This document shows, one piece after another, positions 20,531-31,354 of a DNA stretch of 64,000 nt. Source of the DNA: Magicicada septendecula. Lineage: Eukaryota; Arthropoda; Insecta; Hemiptera; Cicadidae. Position numbers and translations under genes: made by a program. Below the pieces are notes generated by a model that was given only the letters and a program-made list of their open reading frames with translations, did not search any database and had not been told where the DNA came from. Numbering within the stretch: position 1 is the first letter of the stretch; every line of letters starts with the position of its first letter. Location of the stretch: positions 42,892,844-42,956,843 of the forward strand of contig CM068370.1 of NCBI GenBank assembly GCA_034769895.1, read 5' to 3'.

Positions 20531-21500
20531 AATTTTGAAAATAGTGTCAATGGAATTAAAATGACTTGCCCAGTTCACAAATTAGGTAGCTTCCCGTGTA
20601 GACTGAATTAACTAAAATTACAGTGAAGATCATACACCCGAATGACGTTTTAAAGCTATACGTGACACTTTAAATGTAATAAAAATGATTTATCTCTAGT
20701 TTGTCTAGACTGCCTTCTCGGGCCTTCCATTCTTCTCGGAATTTAATGACCGCTTGGGAACCATTTCTTCTTGTGTTACACAGTTCTGTGTAGAGGGTTG
20801 TATTATATGTGACTATATAATATACGATCTACCCCCAATCCATTTATAATTGTCTCACACTAACTGACAATTATAGTAATAAATATTAACATCGCTGATA
20901 AACAAGTTTATTATCATAGTCGTATATCAGTACTTGTTTGATGATGACAAGACGGGCATAATGTTTGGTTTTACTATTTCAATATATTACGTGGACGCAC
21001 TGGAAGAGTTTAAAATTTACAAAGCCTCCAAAACTCAGGGTGATCAGCTTCCCCCTCCTCGTTCCTTTCCCCTTCCACCACTACCACCATTTATACGAGT
21101 GACACATTGTTGACAAGGGTCAGTGTTTCGTTCACCGTTGCCGGTGCAACATCTCTCGATGACTTTCGTGGACTGGTTTAATTTTTTTATTGGAACCGTT
21201 GCGTCGTATCACCGTGACGTGTAGTGTTGACGAGTAGGCAGGTACTTTGGTATGACACAATACACGTTTTATGATCTCAAATTACAGTTTATTGCTTAAT
21301 TATTTTTATTATTTATAAATTAAATAGTGCTAACAGGTTTTTACAGATTTGAATCGTGTCGTTTATTGGTAATGACGACTTGTTACATAAAATATTGCTT
21401 GTATTAAATTACGAAGATATATTTTAGTATAAACTAACTTTTAACGGAGAAAATTTTGTGTCCGAACGCGCGCGTACAGACACAGAAATTCACGTTCAAG
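20531..21500. other. AT-rich stretch, no gene seen
   Basis: No supported gene. 21035-21100 is pyrimidine-rich. Confidence 0.4.
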
Positions 21501-21502
21501 TA

Positions 21503-21722
21503 GGGGGGGGGTATCGAGCCAGGAAGTGCGACGTCACGATCTACTCTGACCAGAACATGACATGACGCTCAGCTGACGTTACTGACGCCATCGTCATCCG
21601 ACCAGCTGATCATGACGTCATCTGACGTCACTTACCTGTGACGTCATTGCCAGCTGTTCGTGACGTCACTACTTCCGGTCATCAGCTGATCGTGACGTCA
21701 CACTTCCTGGCTCGATACCCCC
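21503..21722. mobile_element. MITE with TA target duplication and five TGACGTCA octamers
   Basis: A 220-bp element bounded by inverted termini GGGGG..TATCGAGCCAGG AAGTG and its complement. The left G-run is longer by four. TA lies on both sides (21501-21502, 21723-21724). Perfect TGACGTCA (CRE-type) palindromes start at 21613, 21623, 21639, 21661 and 21693, with a one-off CGACGTCA in the left terminus (21530). CAGCTG E-box cores alternate with them at about 21573, 21604, 21651 and 21683. No coding capacity. TA duplication suggests Tc1/mariner-type mobilisation, but the termini are not ones I can name. Confidence 0.75.
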
Positions 21723-21919
21723 TACCTAACACACTACTGTGTGTAAGTCCACGTTATCAAACAACTTTAGGCTATTTACCGCGAAGACATCTTACAGCAC
21801 GATAAATACTGACGTAGTAGCTGCATACGTACAGCGTAATCGATATTAAAAATTAATTTTTGTTATTAACAGTGTAATTACATCAAACGTTGTCCCTTAA
21901 ATCCCTTAAAAATTCGAGT

Positions 21920-22390
21920 AATTACTTACTATGGAAGAGTTACCAGTCCTTCGCAGAGGGTAACGTGACAGGACTTATGGCTTAAGTCTAGCCATCTAGA
22001 TGTGCGTACTATCCCCACATGAAGGGTTACTCCATCCGCTCTTCTCTGATCGTTAGAGTCTTCACCCTTGTTACTCAGGTCACGGGCCTCCATACCATCC
22101 CTGGAAGTTGCGGATGAGATATCCATACGGATCTTTAATGCGAAAGTGTCTCCTTCCCTTCTGCAACCTATGGCGTTGCTGAAATGATGGGCCATCTACC
22201 TTTAGGGAGAATTTCTTTCCCCAAGGCCAAGAGAGTGCCCTAACCTTTACCTTCAATAACAAGCAGAGGAGTACACCTTATACTGGCTGTCACTCGGTCT
22301 CCGGAGCCGCGTTAGCCGCCCGTAGGCGTTGCCCATCCCCCACCCCGAGAAGGTGCGGTTGGATGTTTACCTACATGAAGGAATGAGGCT
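21920..22390 (-). other. GC-richer unclassified segment, possible LINE 5' region
   Basis: The minus strand contains GGGCAACGCCTACGGGCGGC followed by TAACGCGGCTCCGGAGACCG and an 88-codon frame (22195-21929) without a recognisable domain. Base composition differs clearly from both flanks. It may be the 5' UTR or N-terminal part of a retroelement, but I found no second copy here. Confidence 0.3.
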
Positions 22391-23660
22391 ATAAGACGTT
22401 ACTCATCACGAAAACTCAAAAACCTCGAATTCCAAGTGAATTGTCTTATATAGCACATTAACATGTGATGGTACAGATATACAAAAATATTACTTGTTAG
22501 ATTCTAAGCATATTACATCATTGGTTTTATAAAATTTTGAATAGTTTGGCGTATTAGTTTTTATTACTGTTTTAACTTATATTTGACCTGAGATTTTGTC
22601 ATTCTTAACAATTTATTATTATTTTTTATCTTCTAAAAAAACTCATTAGGATACGAAAATTTGCACGAAAAGGCAAATTTACAAACATTTTAAATTCTGC
22701 ACCAGTCAAGTCCTTATTGCAACGATTTTTCACTTTACCCATTTTAATTTCATTTAAGAGAATGTCATTTTCTAAAAGACAGGTTTAATCCTTTTATTAA
22801 CGACAATAAATGTCTAAATCACTTCTTTGCTCGTTGTTTCTTATACGATCTTGTCTATTACAACTTTTAAGTGATCTCAAAGTTTCATTTCTGCTTGTAT
22901 CTTTTTCCTTTGTGACCTAAGTTTCAGAACCATACACTAGTGTAGGTATTGACATTATTTTATAAAATTTTATTTGAGTTTCTTTTCTACATTTATTTTC
23001 CAACGTTCCTCAAATCGTTCCATACATTCTGGTGAATTTCGCCACTAAATGTAACGCTCTTTTCATTTTTTTATTACGTTTACTTTAGTTAATTTTTAAT
23101 TATTCGTAACAAAAATCCATTTACATACCTTGAGTAATCATGTTAAATTTATTAACAATTTTAAAACTCTTTAAATATCAAAATGAAATGCGTGAACAGC
23201 AATTATGTTCAATTCATATTTTTCTGCTTTAAAACTTTCCACCCGAATGAGCATAGCAGTTAGTTATTCCCTATCGCGTTACATTATTTCCAAAATGCTC
23301 TATAGAATACAGTAATTTCGCTGTCAGCAAATTTTAATGTTTAGCTGGATTATCTGTCTTTCATTTGCTTAATTATTATAGAACTCCTACGGATCTCGCT
23401 TTGGTCACATAACTTGCTTTTCCAATAAACTGATGTCAGTGGTCTGACGAGCTAAATTTTCCTATTCATCTTACATAGTACAAAATACAACGCTTAGGGT
23501 TGCGTGTAATTTACCAGGGTCCGATTTGTTTTGCCACTAATCAGACTATAATGATTCTATTATTAGAATACATACTTTTGTACAAAATTGCTTTGTATTT
23601 CACGATCGGCTTCAACATTGTTGGAGTTATTTATCCAGACAGAATTAACACTGTTGAACA
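22391..23660. other. AT-rich stretch, no gene seen
   Basis: No supported feature. A weak LINE-like resemblance near 22850-22930 is too degraded to call. Confidence 0.35.
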
Positions 23661-23664
23661 ACAC

Positions 23665-24463
23665 TAGAAAAATTATTCCGATTAGCGCTTCCAAGCTTCG
23701 CAGCTCATCGTCAGATCAGAAATAACAACAGAAATAAAACAAACTTTTCATACCCTCCCCCTGCTCCACTGTCCACACACACCCCCACAAACAACCTATA
23801 AGTCAAATGTCCCTTCGAAATCTCCTAGCCCTGTCACCCCCGTCGGTACATTTACATATTTTTCTAGCACATTCCTTGTGTATGTATGTACGATGTGTGT
23901 GTGTGTGTGTGTGCATTCTTTTCAAAACCTAACGTTGTAAAGCCTTTTTCATTCACACTTTTGGGCGCGGTCACTCACCCTTATTTCAAAAACATCCATA
24001 TATGCAATTTAATTCTTAATGTTATCTATGCGTCCTCTATCTCTTACTTCTTAATTATATTATAAAATATTTCTTCATTAACAAATTTAATTTTAGTATT
24101 CACTAAACTGTCTAACCCTTTCTCTCTTTCTTTCAATATTTCTAACTCCTCCCTAAGCTTTCTTTCAACTGTGTTATCTACTACTTTTAAAATTTCATAT
24201 TCTTCTAAAGGATTAACAAACTTATGGTCCTCTTGTATAAAATGTCTTGCATATAACAAATTCGTTGTTCTATTACCTTCTCCACAGGGCTCGGAGGTTT
24301 CGAAGGGACATTTGACTTATAGGTTGTTTGTGGGGGTGTGTGTGGACAGTGGGGCAGGGGGAGGGTATGAAAAGTTTGTTTTATTTCTGTTGTTATTTCT
24401 GATCTGACGATCAGCTGAGAAGCTTGAAAGCGCTAATCGGAATAATTTTTCTATAGTGGTGTG
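23665..24463. repeat. Inverted dyad of PLE family E 3' ends
   Basis: The left arm 23665-23840 is the reverse complement of 24285-24463, both reading (in sense) ACAGGGCTCGGAG..GGGACATTTGACTTATAG, a GT-rich tract, CTGACGA, and CTAATCGGAATAATTTTTCT. In sense the left half is a longer PLE fragment in minus orientation, and the right arm is a second 3' end joined in plus orientation. A GT microsatellite lies at 23894-23913. The hammerhead-like motif occurs in both arms (minus 23708-23714; plus 24404-24410). Confidence 0.85.
24041..24290 (-). pseudogene. PLE family E, C-terminal ORF remnant
   Basis: An open frame from 24259 to a stop near 24044 reads LYARHFIQEDHKFVNPLEEY, EILKVVDNTVERKLREELE and VNEEIFYNIIKK. 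The pattern A(R)H-F/I...(D/N)HKF...(E/L)(E)IL...L...E...I.K...N.....(N/D)..(F/I) resembles the end of the PLE GIY-YIG domain. It is preserved better than the copy at 19345. It is only about 70 codons of what would be an ORF of several hundred. Confidence 0.5.
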
Positions 24464-24529
24464 CAACAGTGATAATTTTGTTTGTGATTATAACCACTAA
24501 CACAACTTTCTTAATTAAACTTCTGATAA

Positions 24530-24640
24530 GGAGTTATTTTTTGCCGGGGTGATTGGCCGTGGTCTACTACTTGGGGCCGAAACGTCTGTCTTGCGCTCAA
24601 TCAGTAGTCCGCGGCCAAACAGCCCGGCAAAAATAACTCC
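24530..24640. repeat. Short dyad carrying the PLE GGCCAAACAGCCCGG block
   Basis: Arms 24530-24573 and 24603-24640 are inverted copies (GGAGTTATTTTT-GCCGGG inward, AGTCCGCGGCCAAACAGCCC on the right). The centre holds GGGGCCGAAACGTCTGTC. The right arm is a single unit of the sequence that is tandemly repeated at 13867-14745. Confidence 0.7.
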
Positions 24641-24827
24641 AACACACTTTTATGTATTCAAAACATATAGATACACGGTTTAGAAACGATAAAACATGTC
24701 AAAACGTGTTTTGGCTTTTAAAAAAATTTGAGGGTCTATTCTAACGGAAAATAAATTAGATTTTGATAATTATATTCATAAATGCTCATTTTTCTCTTGT
24801 TATATATGTCATATGGTTATTAATAAT

Positions 24828-24980
24828 AAAACTTTTTACAAAAATATATTTTATTCTGTAAATTACAGTGTTTAAACAGCATTAAGCTTTTATCATCAGA
24901 TATATTATTAATAATGTATATGATGACAATGTTCTGAAATTTACAAAATAAAATATATTCTTGTATAAAGTGTAACTATG
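24828..24980. repeat. Imperfect inverted dyad with central CTGATGAT motif
   Basis: ACTTTTTACAAAAATATATT near 24828 is mirrored by AATATATTCTTGTATAAAGT near 24955-24975. Between the arms the minus strand reads CTGATGATAAAAGCTTAATG then CTGTTTAAAC. It has the same layout as the other dyads but is AT-rich and more decayed. Confidence 0.55.
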
Positions 24981-25009
24981 AATAATAATATATTTTGAGT
25001 GTTAGAAAA

Positions 25010-25734
25010 TTTAAGTATCTAGGGGGAAATAATTCAAGAGAATGATTTAGAAAAATCTGGTATAGAAGAAAAGATTCATAAAATGCAAAGAGCATATGGT
25101 ATAACTAAAGATACTTAAAATAAAATGTGCAAATCTAAAACTGCAAAAATAAGGCATTACAGTACAGTAGTAAAGCCTGAATGCCTATATGCAAGTGAAT
25201 GTTTAGCATTGAATTATAATTTAGACAAACTAGAAACATTTGGAAGACATATTACAAGGAAAATATTAGGCCCACGAAAAACTTCGGAAGGTTGGAAATT
25301 AAGAAGTAGTGATTAAATATATCAAAGTATAGGAAATATAACAGAAACAGTGAGAAAAAGAAGACTAGTGTTTTTTGGACATTTATATAAAATGGACGAC
25401 AATATGTTAACAAAACAGACCTTCTAATATCTGTGGCGAAAGAAGTCAACATGAAGTTGGATTAAAGAAATAAAAAAGGATTTAAACAAAAAAATAATAT
25501 AAACGCAGAAAAAGCAATTGAAAGAGAAGGTTTTTTGGGAAAAAGCGTTAAAAATGGAAGAAGTAACGGGTAGGAGATAAAAACACGCAGGTTCAAAGAA
25601 GACTAAGATAGGAAGAAGAAACATAGTGGAAAGATCAAAGAATATTACAGAAAAAGAAAAGAACAAGGAATCAATAATTGAAATTGGCATATGGTCCTTA
25701 GATGGCCGATAAAAATAAAAAAAATAAAAATATA
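25010..25734 (+). pseudogene. LINE-B non-LTR retrotransposon, C-terminal third and 3' end
   Basis: Interrupted frames read ENFKYLG, MQRAYGITKDT, then STVVKPECLYASECLALNYN, LETFGRHITRKILGPRKTS, RKRRLVFFGHLYKMDDNM and WSLDGR. These are the post-reverse-transcriptase segments of a LINE ORF2. Stops and short indels break it at least four times. The 3' end GATGGCCGATAAAAATAAAA is the same tailed terminus as at 8260. The LINE-A copy inserted immediately downstream, and its target site lies in this element's A-rich tail or just beyond. LINE-B is therefore the older insertion. Confidence 0.8.
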
Positions 25735-25749
25735 TTTTGATAATTCTAC

Positions 25750-28423
25750 TACTACTACTACTCTCCAGCACTACAGCCCATGGTGAGCCTTGGCTTTCGC
25801 TACGACTCGTCTCCACTCATCTCTGTCCATTGCCTTCAGTCTCCAGTTCCTAATGCCCATCATTCTCAAATCGTCTTCCACATCCTGCTGCCATCTTCTT
25901 CGAGGCCTGCCTCTTCTTCTTTTGCCCAGTATCGTTCCACTTAATATAGTTTTGGGCATCCTCGTAACATTCATACGGGATACGTGTCCCAGCCATCTAA
26001 TTCTAGCTGATTTTATGTGCCTCACCAGGTCTTGTCCACCAATCAACTCATTTATTTCACCTTTATTTCGGATCCTATACATATTCCCTTCCTTCACCGG
26101 TCCTAATATCTGTCTCAAAATTCTTCTTTCAAAAATTCTTAGAGCGCTTATATCCTTATTTACGAGAGTCCATGTCTCGGATGCATAAGTAACAACAGGT
26201 CTGATCAGTGTTTTATATAACATCAATTTGGTTCTTGGAGTTAGAAGCTTTGATTTCAGTAATGATTGGTTTGCATAGTAGGCTCTATTGCCGGTTATGA
26301 TTCTATTTACTATTTCGCTGCTCACTCGGTTTTCATTATTCAGAATAACACCTAGGTACTTAAATTCTGTAACTCCTTGGAAACAGTAATGGCCTGTGTG
26401 AAGGTCTAGCAGTTCTCTATTTTCCTTCGCAGACACTTTCATGTATTTTATTTTAGCCTCATTGACTTCCAAACCAATTTAGCTTACTTCCCTCTCCATT
26501 TCAATAAAGGTATCTTTTAATACATTTTTGTTCCTGGCTACCAGCACAATATCATCCGCATATGCTTCTAGTTGTCTCGTCCTTTTAAAGATGTGTCCTC
26601 TGAAGTCTATCTTGTTTATAGCATAATGTAGTGCCAAGTTAAAGAGGGTCGCAGATAATGCATCACCCTGCTTTACTCCAGTACCAACCGTAAAATCTCG
26701 GCTTTTGTTTCTTCCCAGAACTACTTTTCCCTTGAAATCGTTCAGACTGAGCAGTAACAGTCTCACAATCTTTTGAGGTACTCCCAGTTCATCCAATGCT
26801 ATTCGCAACATTATTCGATTTACACTATCGAAGGCTTGCCTGAAATCTATAAACAGTATATGGATGTCAATACCACATTCAAAACATCTTTCCAGTGACT
26901 GCCTCATGACGAAAATTTGATCGACTGTGCTCCGGTCGGCTCTAAATTCACTTTGATGTTCACTTAGGATTTCCTCTGCATATACATTTAGCCTATCAAG
27001 GAGAATCATGGACAATATCTTAAAGACACAGCTTAGCAGTGTTATGCCCCTATAATTGCTGCATACAGTTTTATCACCTTTATTAAAAACTGGGCATATT
27101 ACTCCAGTCTTCCAGTCATTTGGCATTGTCTCTTCCTCCCATACACTACATATCATGAATTTGTGCAGTTAGTGCTCCACCGCCTTTTTTAATCAGTTCA
27201 GGGCTAAGCTGATCTTCGCCAGGCGCTTTCCCGTTCTTTAGTCGATTAATTGCTCTTCTCACTTCCTCAAATGAGGGAGTTTCTACATATGGTTCTGGAC
27301 CTATTCTTACAGCCCATCTGTTGAGGATCAGCCTGTCTTCTGCTATTAGTTTCCCATCTTTGTCTTTGCAGATATTTAGCTTTGGTTGGTAACTTCTGTT
27401 TATACTTCTTACCTCATTATACAGGTTTTTTGTTTTCTTCTGTTCTGATAATTCCTCTATTTTGCGCACCTTCTCCTTCATGTATTCTCTTTTTTTCTTC
27501 TTACATAAATGGTTTTCCTCGCGTCTGCTAGCTCTATATCGGTCACTATTCTGTCTAGTGTTTCTCTCCAACATTTTCCTTCTGTATTCATTCTTTTTTT
27601 CTATAGCTTCTCTGCACTCGTCATCAAACCATTCGGACTGTTTTCTCCTTTGCACACATACTATCTCTCTAGCCGCCTCTATAACAGCTTCTTTCATGTT
27701 TGTCCACTTTTCTTCAATATTATTGATTTCCTCATCAAGTTTGTTTGCTATCATTAGTTGGTATTGACCACAACACTGACCATCTTTAAGTTTATCGACA
27801 TCCCATTTCATTCTTTTCTCTCCTTTATCTTTTTGGATCATAGCTAGCTTTTCTCTGACCACTGCTTTCACCAGATAGTGATCAGTATCACAGTTTAGAC
27901 CTCTCATTGCTCTAGTGTCTACTACAGAGGTTGCATGTCTTTTGCTAACAAGGACATGATCAATTTGATTCATTAGATCAGTCCCAGGGGCCCTCCATGT
28001 CCCTAAGTGGATTCTTTTATGATCAAAACTGGCGCTTTTTATGATCATTCCGCACGCTGCAAGCGAACTCTGCAAGCATTCTTCCATTGTCACTGGATTC
28101 ATTGTGCAGGGAGAATTTCCCAGCAAGGCCCTTCAGAAAATTCTCTTTTCCAATCTTAGCATTAAAGTCCCCAGGATGATAACTAAGTCGTATTTTGGAA
28201 CTGCTCCGTATACTCTTGTTAATTTTCCATAAAATTCCTCCTTCTCTTCATCTGATTTATCCTCAGTTGGTGCATGTACTGATATGAGTGTTATATTTCT
28301 GAAATGGCCTTTCATTCTTAGCTTGCATATTCTATCAGATATTGGTTCAATTCCAATTACCCTGTCAGATATTTTCTTGTTCATTATGAACCCAGTCCCA
28401 AACTGACCTGTTCTTGCTGTAGG
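25750..28423 (-). mobile_element. LINE-A non-LTR retrotransposon, 5'-truncated, with 15-bp target duplication
   Basis: TTTTGATAATTCTAC occurs at 25735-25749 and 28424-28438, an exact 15-bp target duplication. Read on the minus strand, it starts inside the apurinic-type endonuclease (GTGFIMNKKISDRVIGIEP; ISVHAPTEDKSDEEKEEFY; GDFNAK recoverable in a shifted frame near 28165; QIDHVLVSKRH; DTDHYLV). It continues into reverse transcriptase (LKNGKAPGEDQLSPELIKKG; CSNYRGITLLS; FIDFRQAFDSV; GVKQGDALSATLFN; the catalytic YADDIVL) and ends RRRWQQDVEDDL...AKAHHGL. Frames break near 28130 and 27160, and a stop interrupts the frame at 26479. The 3' end is GGGCTGTAGTGCTGGAGAG plus a short TAG-type tail. 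About the first third of the EN domain and any ORF1 are missing. The encoded protein is dead. Confidence 0.95.
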
Positions 28424-28438
28424 TTTTGATAATTCTAC

Positions 28439-29239
28439 TTTATAATAAAATTATACCACCTACTTTACGGTTTTATCTGTATTAATAACATGAAAAACTG
28501 TGTGTGTGATGTGTATTTACACACACGTGTATGTTTATTCATGTAATTAAACACACGTGCGCGCGCTTGTATATTAACATTAATGTTGATGGTTCCATTC
28601 TAACGCTATCTTGCCATTGTTCTAAAACACATTATTCTACACAATACAGTTTTATCATCACAGGCTTTACTTCGTAAACTGGCTGACAGATTGCAGCACT
28701 TCGAAGTAAGCATTCAAAAGCTTAAGCACACACAAATGTTTATTGTGTAAAGTACATCATAAAATGTACATCATCATAACGTTCTACAGTTATTGTGTAA
28801 TTTAGAATTCTCTAAATTAATACCAGTAGTGAGTGAAACATGATAGAAATAACTTGTAATAATTACCTACATAAATGAACATCCCTATAATCTGTATTTA
28901 GCTATAATATGGTTTACTATGCTATTGTTGGTAGGTATATGTATAAAAATTTTCTGTACCGATTCTAATATTTAATTGTTGAATACTTGCTTTTATAATT
29001 AATTACAAATACCACTACATTATCAGTAATTTATATTGTAATTGTGTATAAATTAAGTTATGTGATAATTAAAGTATTGTTTGCTCGTTGTCTTTAAAGA
29101 AAACATTTGATGATGTAAAACAAACTATCTCAACTCCTTCGCGTATACAAGGATACACACATACGCTCACAAACTCACATACACAAACACATTCATTCAA
29201 ATAATTGTTCTGTTGTGCCTGACATTTCTTTTGTATTCA
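28439..29239. other. AT-rich stretch, no gene seen
   Basis: No supported gene. A short ACACACGTGTATG/CGCGCG patch lies at 28515-28570, and CA-rich ACACAAAC tracts lie at 29155-29190. Confidence 0.4.
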
Positions 29240-29249
29240 TACACAGGTC

Positions 29250-29306
29250 CTGATGATGACAATAAACATTGTCGAAACGTCGACACAAATAAGTTAAAAT
29301 TTGTGT
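29250..29306 (+). ncRNA. Hammerhead-like motif with second hairpin, stand-alone
   Basis: CTGATGA (29250-29256), T, a perfect 6-bp stem GACAAT-aaac-ATTGTC (29258-29273) and GAAAC (29274-29278). After CGTCG follows an 8-bp hairpin ACACAAAT-(8 nt)-ATTTGTGT (29283-29306). It has the best preserved core strands in the window. The extra T between CUGAUGA and the stem, and the lack of an obvious UH cleavage site closing stem III, differ from the canonical hammerhead. I call it hammerhead-like only. Neighbouring DNA shows no coding sequence. Confidence 0.4.
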
Positions 29307-29550
29307 TATATTTTTTGACCGATCCTCACAAACCCTTCATAGGAAAACTTCACTGAAAGTAACATATACAAATTTAACGGCCCAGAAGTGAGTTTTAGAT
29401 CGTGAACGATCCTGTAACAGGTTTAGGGTTGATACTGTTACCGGCAGCACTGAAGTGTAAGCAAATTGCATATCGGCGCCTGGAATGTTTCACAATGTTC
29501 TGCTCAGTCGTATTGTTTGTCGACAAACGCCATTAATGTGTGCGGACGTC

Positions 29551-29561
29551 TACCTCTCTCC

Positions 29562-29633
<72 letters not shown>
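29551..29633. repeat. (TC)n microsatellite
   Basis: A nearly pure CT/TC run, interrupted by a few bases at its left end. Confidence 0.97.
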
Positions 29634-29635
<2 letters not shown>

Positions 29636-29639
29636 GCAA

Positions 29640-30324
29640 CCCTCCCTCACACACACATCTGTGTACATCAACTGAAACATTTTAAAACACTATGTACGCT
29701 GGAATCTTTTAGAATTAAACCATCTATGGTTCAACGTAATTCGTATACCAAACAGTTCTCTGCATGCACGTTGTTGATACATTTAAAAATTGTAAATCAA
29801 CACGACTGAGAATTTACAATTTTTGTTTACCATTGGAAATATACGTATTAAACTAAATACTCTCCCACCATATGGGGGGGGGGGTGAAAACACGACTCGT
29901 AGTCCTTGAAAGGCACGCGCTTGAATTAATTACTTTTCCTTTTAACCGTAACGTCATAATTAAAAATATTTCAAAGAATTTTAATTCATGTCAAATGTAA
30001 ATTCAGTTGTGTACTTTAAAAGAAAACACTCTGCTGTACAGAAGTAAAAAGAAATGTATGCATTATTAAATACACGAAAGAATATAAATTAGAGTGAGAA
30101 AATAAAGACGATTTGATACCCCCCCCACACACACACACACAAGCGCGCGCACATATCTATTGAGTTTTTCTTTAAAGTTTCTTACAGTTACATAACAAAT
30201 ATCACAAGAATAATTTATTAATTTTGCAATTTATGAACAACTATGGTTTTGAATACGATCGTAAAAACAGTTACAGTAATTACAAAATGCGTTATTATAA
30301 CAAACAAAGTACAGTAATGTTGTT
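29640..30324. other. Unassigned; G9 run at 29875 and C/CA tract at 30120
   Basis: No gene seen. GGGGGGGGG occurs at 29875-29883. A CCCCCCCACACACACAC tract with a GCGCGC end lies at 30119-30152. Confidence 0.4.
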
Positions 30325-30570
30325 AAAATTCATTCCCGGGCTGTTTGGCCGTGGTCCATTGTTTCAGCGAAAACAGACGTTTCGCCAGTGCCATCGACTG
30401 CCAACACCAGTTTAAAATTCGAAGTTTCGCTAACGTAAAGTGGTAGACGTTAGTAACCGCAGTACTGTGGATAAGGTTAATCGATACGACATACAGGCTA
30501 ATCAGCCGTAACCACAGTACTGTGGTTACTAACGTCTATCACCTTACGTTAGCGAAACTTCGAATTTCTG
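30325..30570 (-). mobile_element. PLE-type 3' unit in minus orientation joined to an inverted dyad
   Basis: The right end in sense, GGGAATGAATTTTAACAACA (minus, near 30340-30321), equals the 3' terminus at 3010-3031. GGACCACGGCCAAACAGCCC lies just inside it (minus), then GGCGAAACGTCTG and a degenerate CTGGTGTTGG. Upstream in sense, 30414-30469 pairs with 30512-30567 as a dyad of about 55 bp (CAGTACTGTGG inner ends, TTCGCTAACGTAA outward) with a loop of about 42 nt. Confidence 0.65.
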
Positions 30571-30839
30571 TTCTTTGAAAGTTGTGAGTAAATTAATTTC
30601 CCCAAAGCCTGTAGATAGGTAAGTCAAGTAGAGTGTCTGCCACATTACGGGCCGTTACTTTCGGTACATTTTAGTCAGGGTTGTCTTCCTCTAGCCTTTG
30701 GTGTCCCAACACCTAACTACAAGGCAACATACGAATATAAATATATAACAATAGGACGCAGTATTACAGCCGTCTAAATCCAACTACATTCTCGCCTGTA
30801 ATATTCCAAAGATAAGGGTCCAGGGCCATTTCCCTTACA

Positions 30840-31165
30840 CCCCAACTTGGTACCGGTGGCTACTGCTGCCCTCTACCAGGAAAATTTATCGACTTCCTTC
30901 CGGTCTAGATTCGTAGTGTTCTGCATCTACACCTCTTGTAGATGCGGGACTCCACCATGCAGTACGGTCTTGCCTGGAGAGGTTCTATGGGGTCCTTTGA
31001 GAGGTAACATCAGTTCATCCAACTCGGGGAACTTCTGAGGACTAGGGCCCAGTCAAACAGGTTTAAAAGTGTGTGGGTAGACCCAGGAAGTGATGGCTGG
31101 AGGTTCTTTGAAGGCGGAACAGGCAGCACCTTCCCTATGGCGTGTTATGAAGAAGATGATGATGA
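30840..31165 (+). other. Unclassified retroelement 3' end with GAAGATGATGATGAT tail
   Basis: A GC-richer segment (for example GTAGATGCGGGACTCCACC and GGGTAGACCCAGGAAGTGAT) ends in GGCGTGTTATGAAGAAGATG ATGATGAT. The trinucleotide tail resembles the ends of LINE-F copies here. No open frame with a motif is present, so the family is unknown. Confidence 0.4.
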
Positions 31166-31354
31166 TTCTGTTAGGGTACTTTATTAACTGTATTGTGCAT
31201 AATTTATTTGCGCACAACATTGTATTACGCATGTTTAACTTAATATGATATCGAGTGTTCTTATTGTAACTTATTTAGTATATAAATGACGCCTTTTACG
31301 CATACTGTACTGCCTTAAGCTTGTAACATTGTACGTCGAATTAAAACAAAAATT

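Noticed and set aside
21929..22262. An 88-codon minus-strand protein
   Set aside because: No recognised domain and no supporting gene structure. Kept only as an unclassified GC-richer segment.
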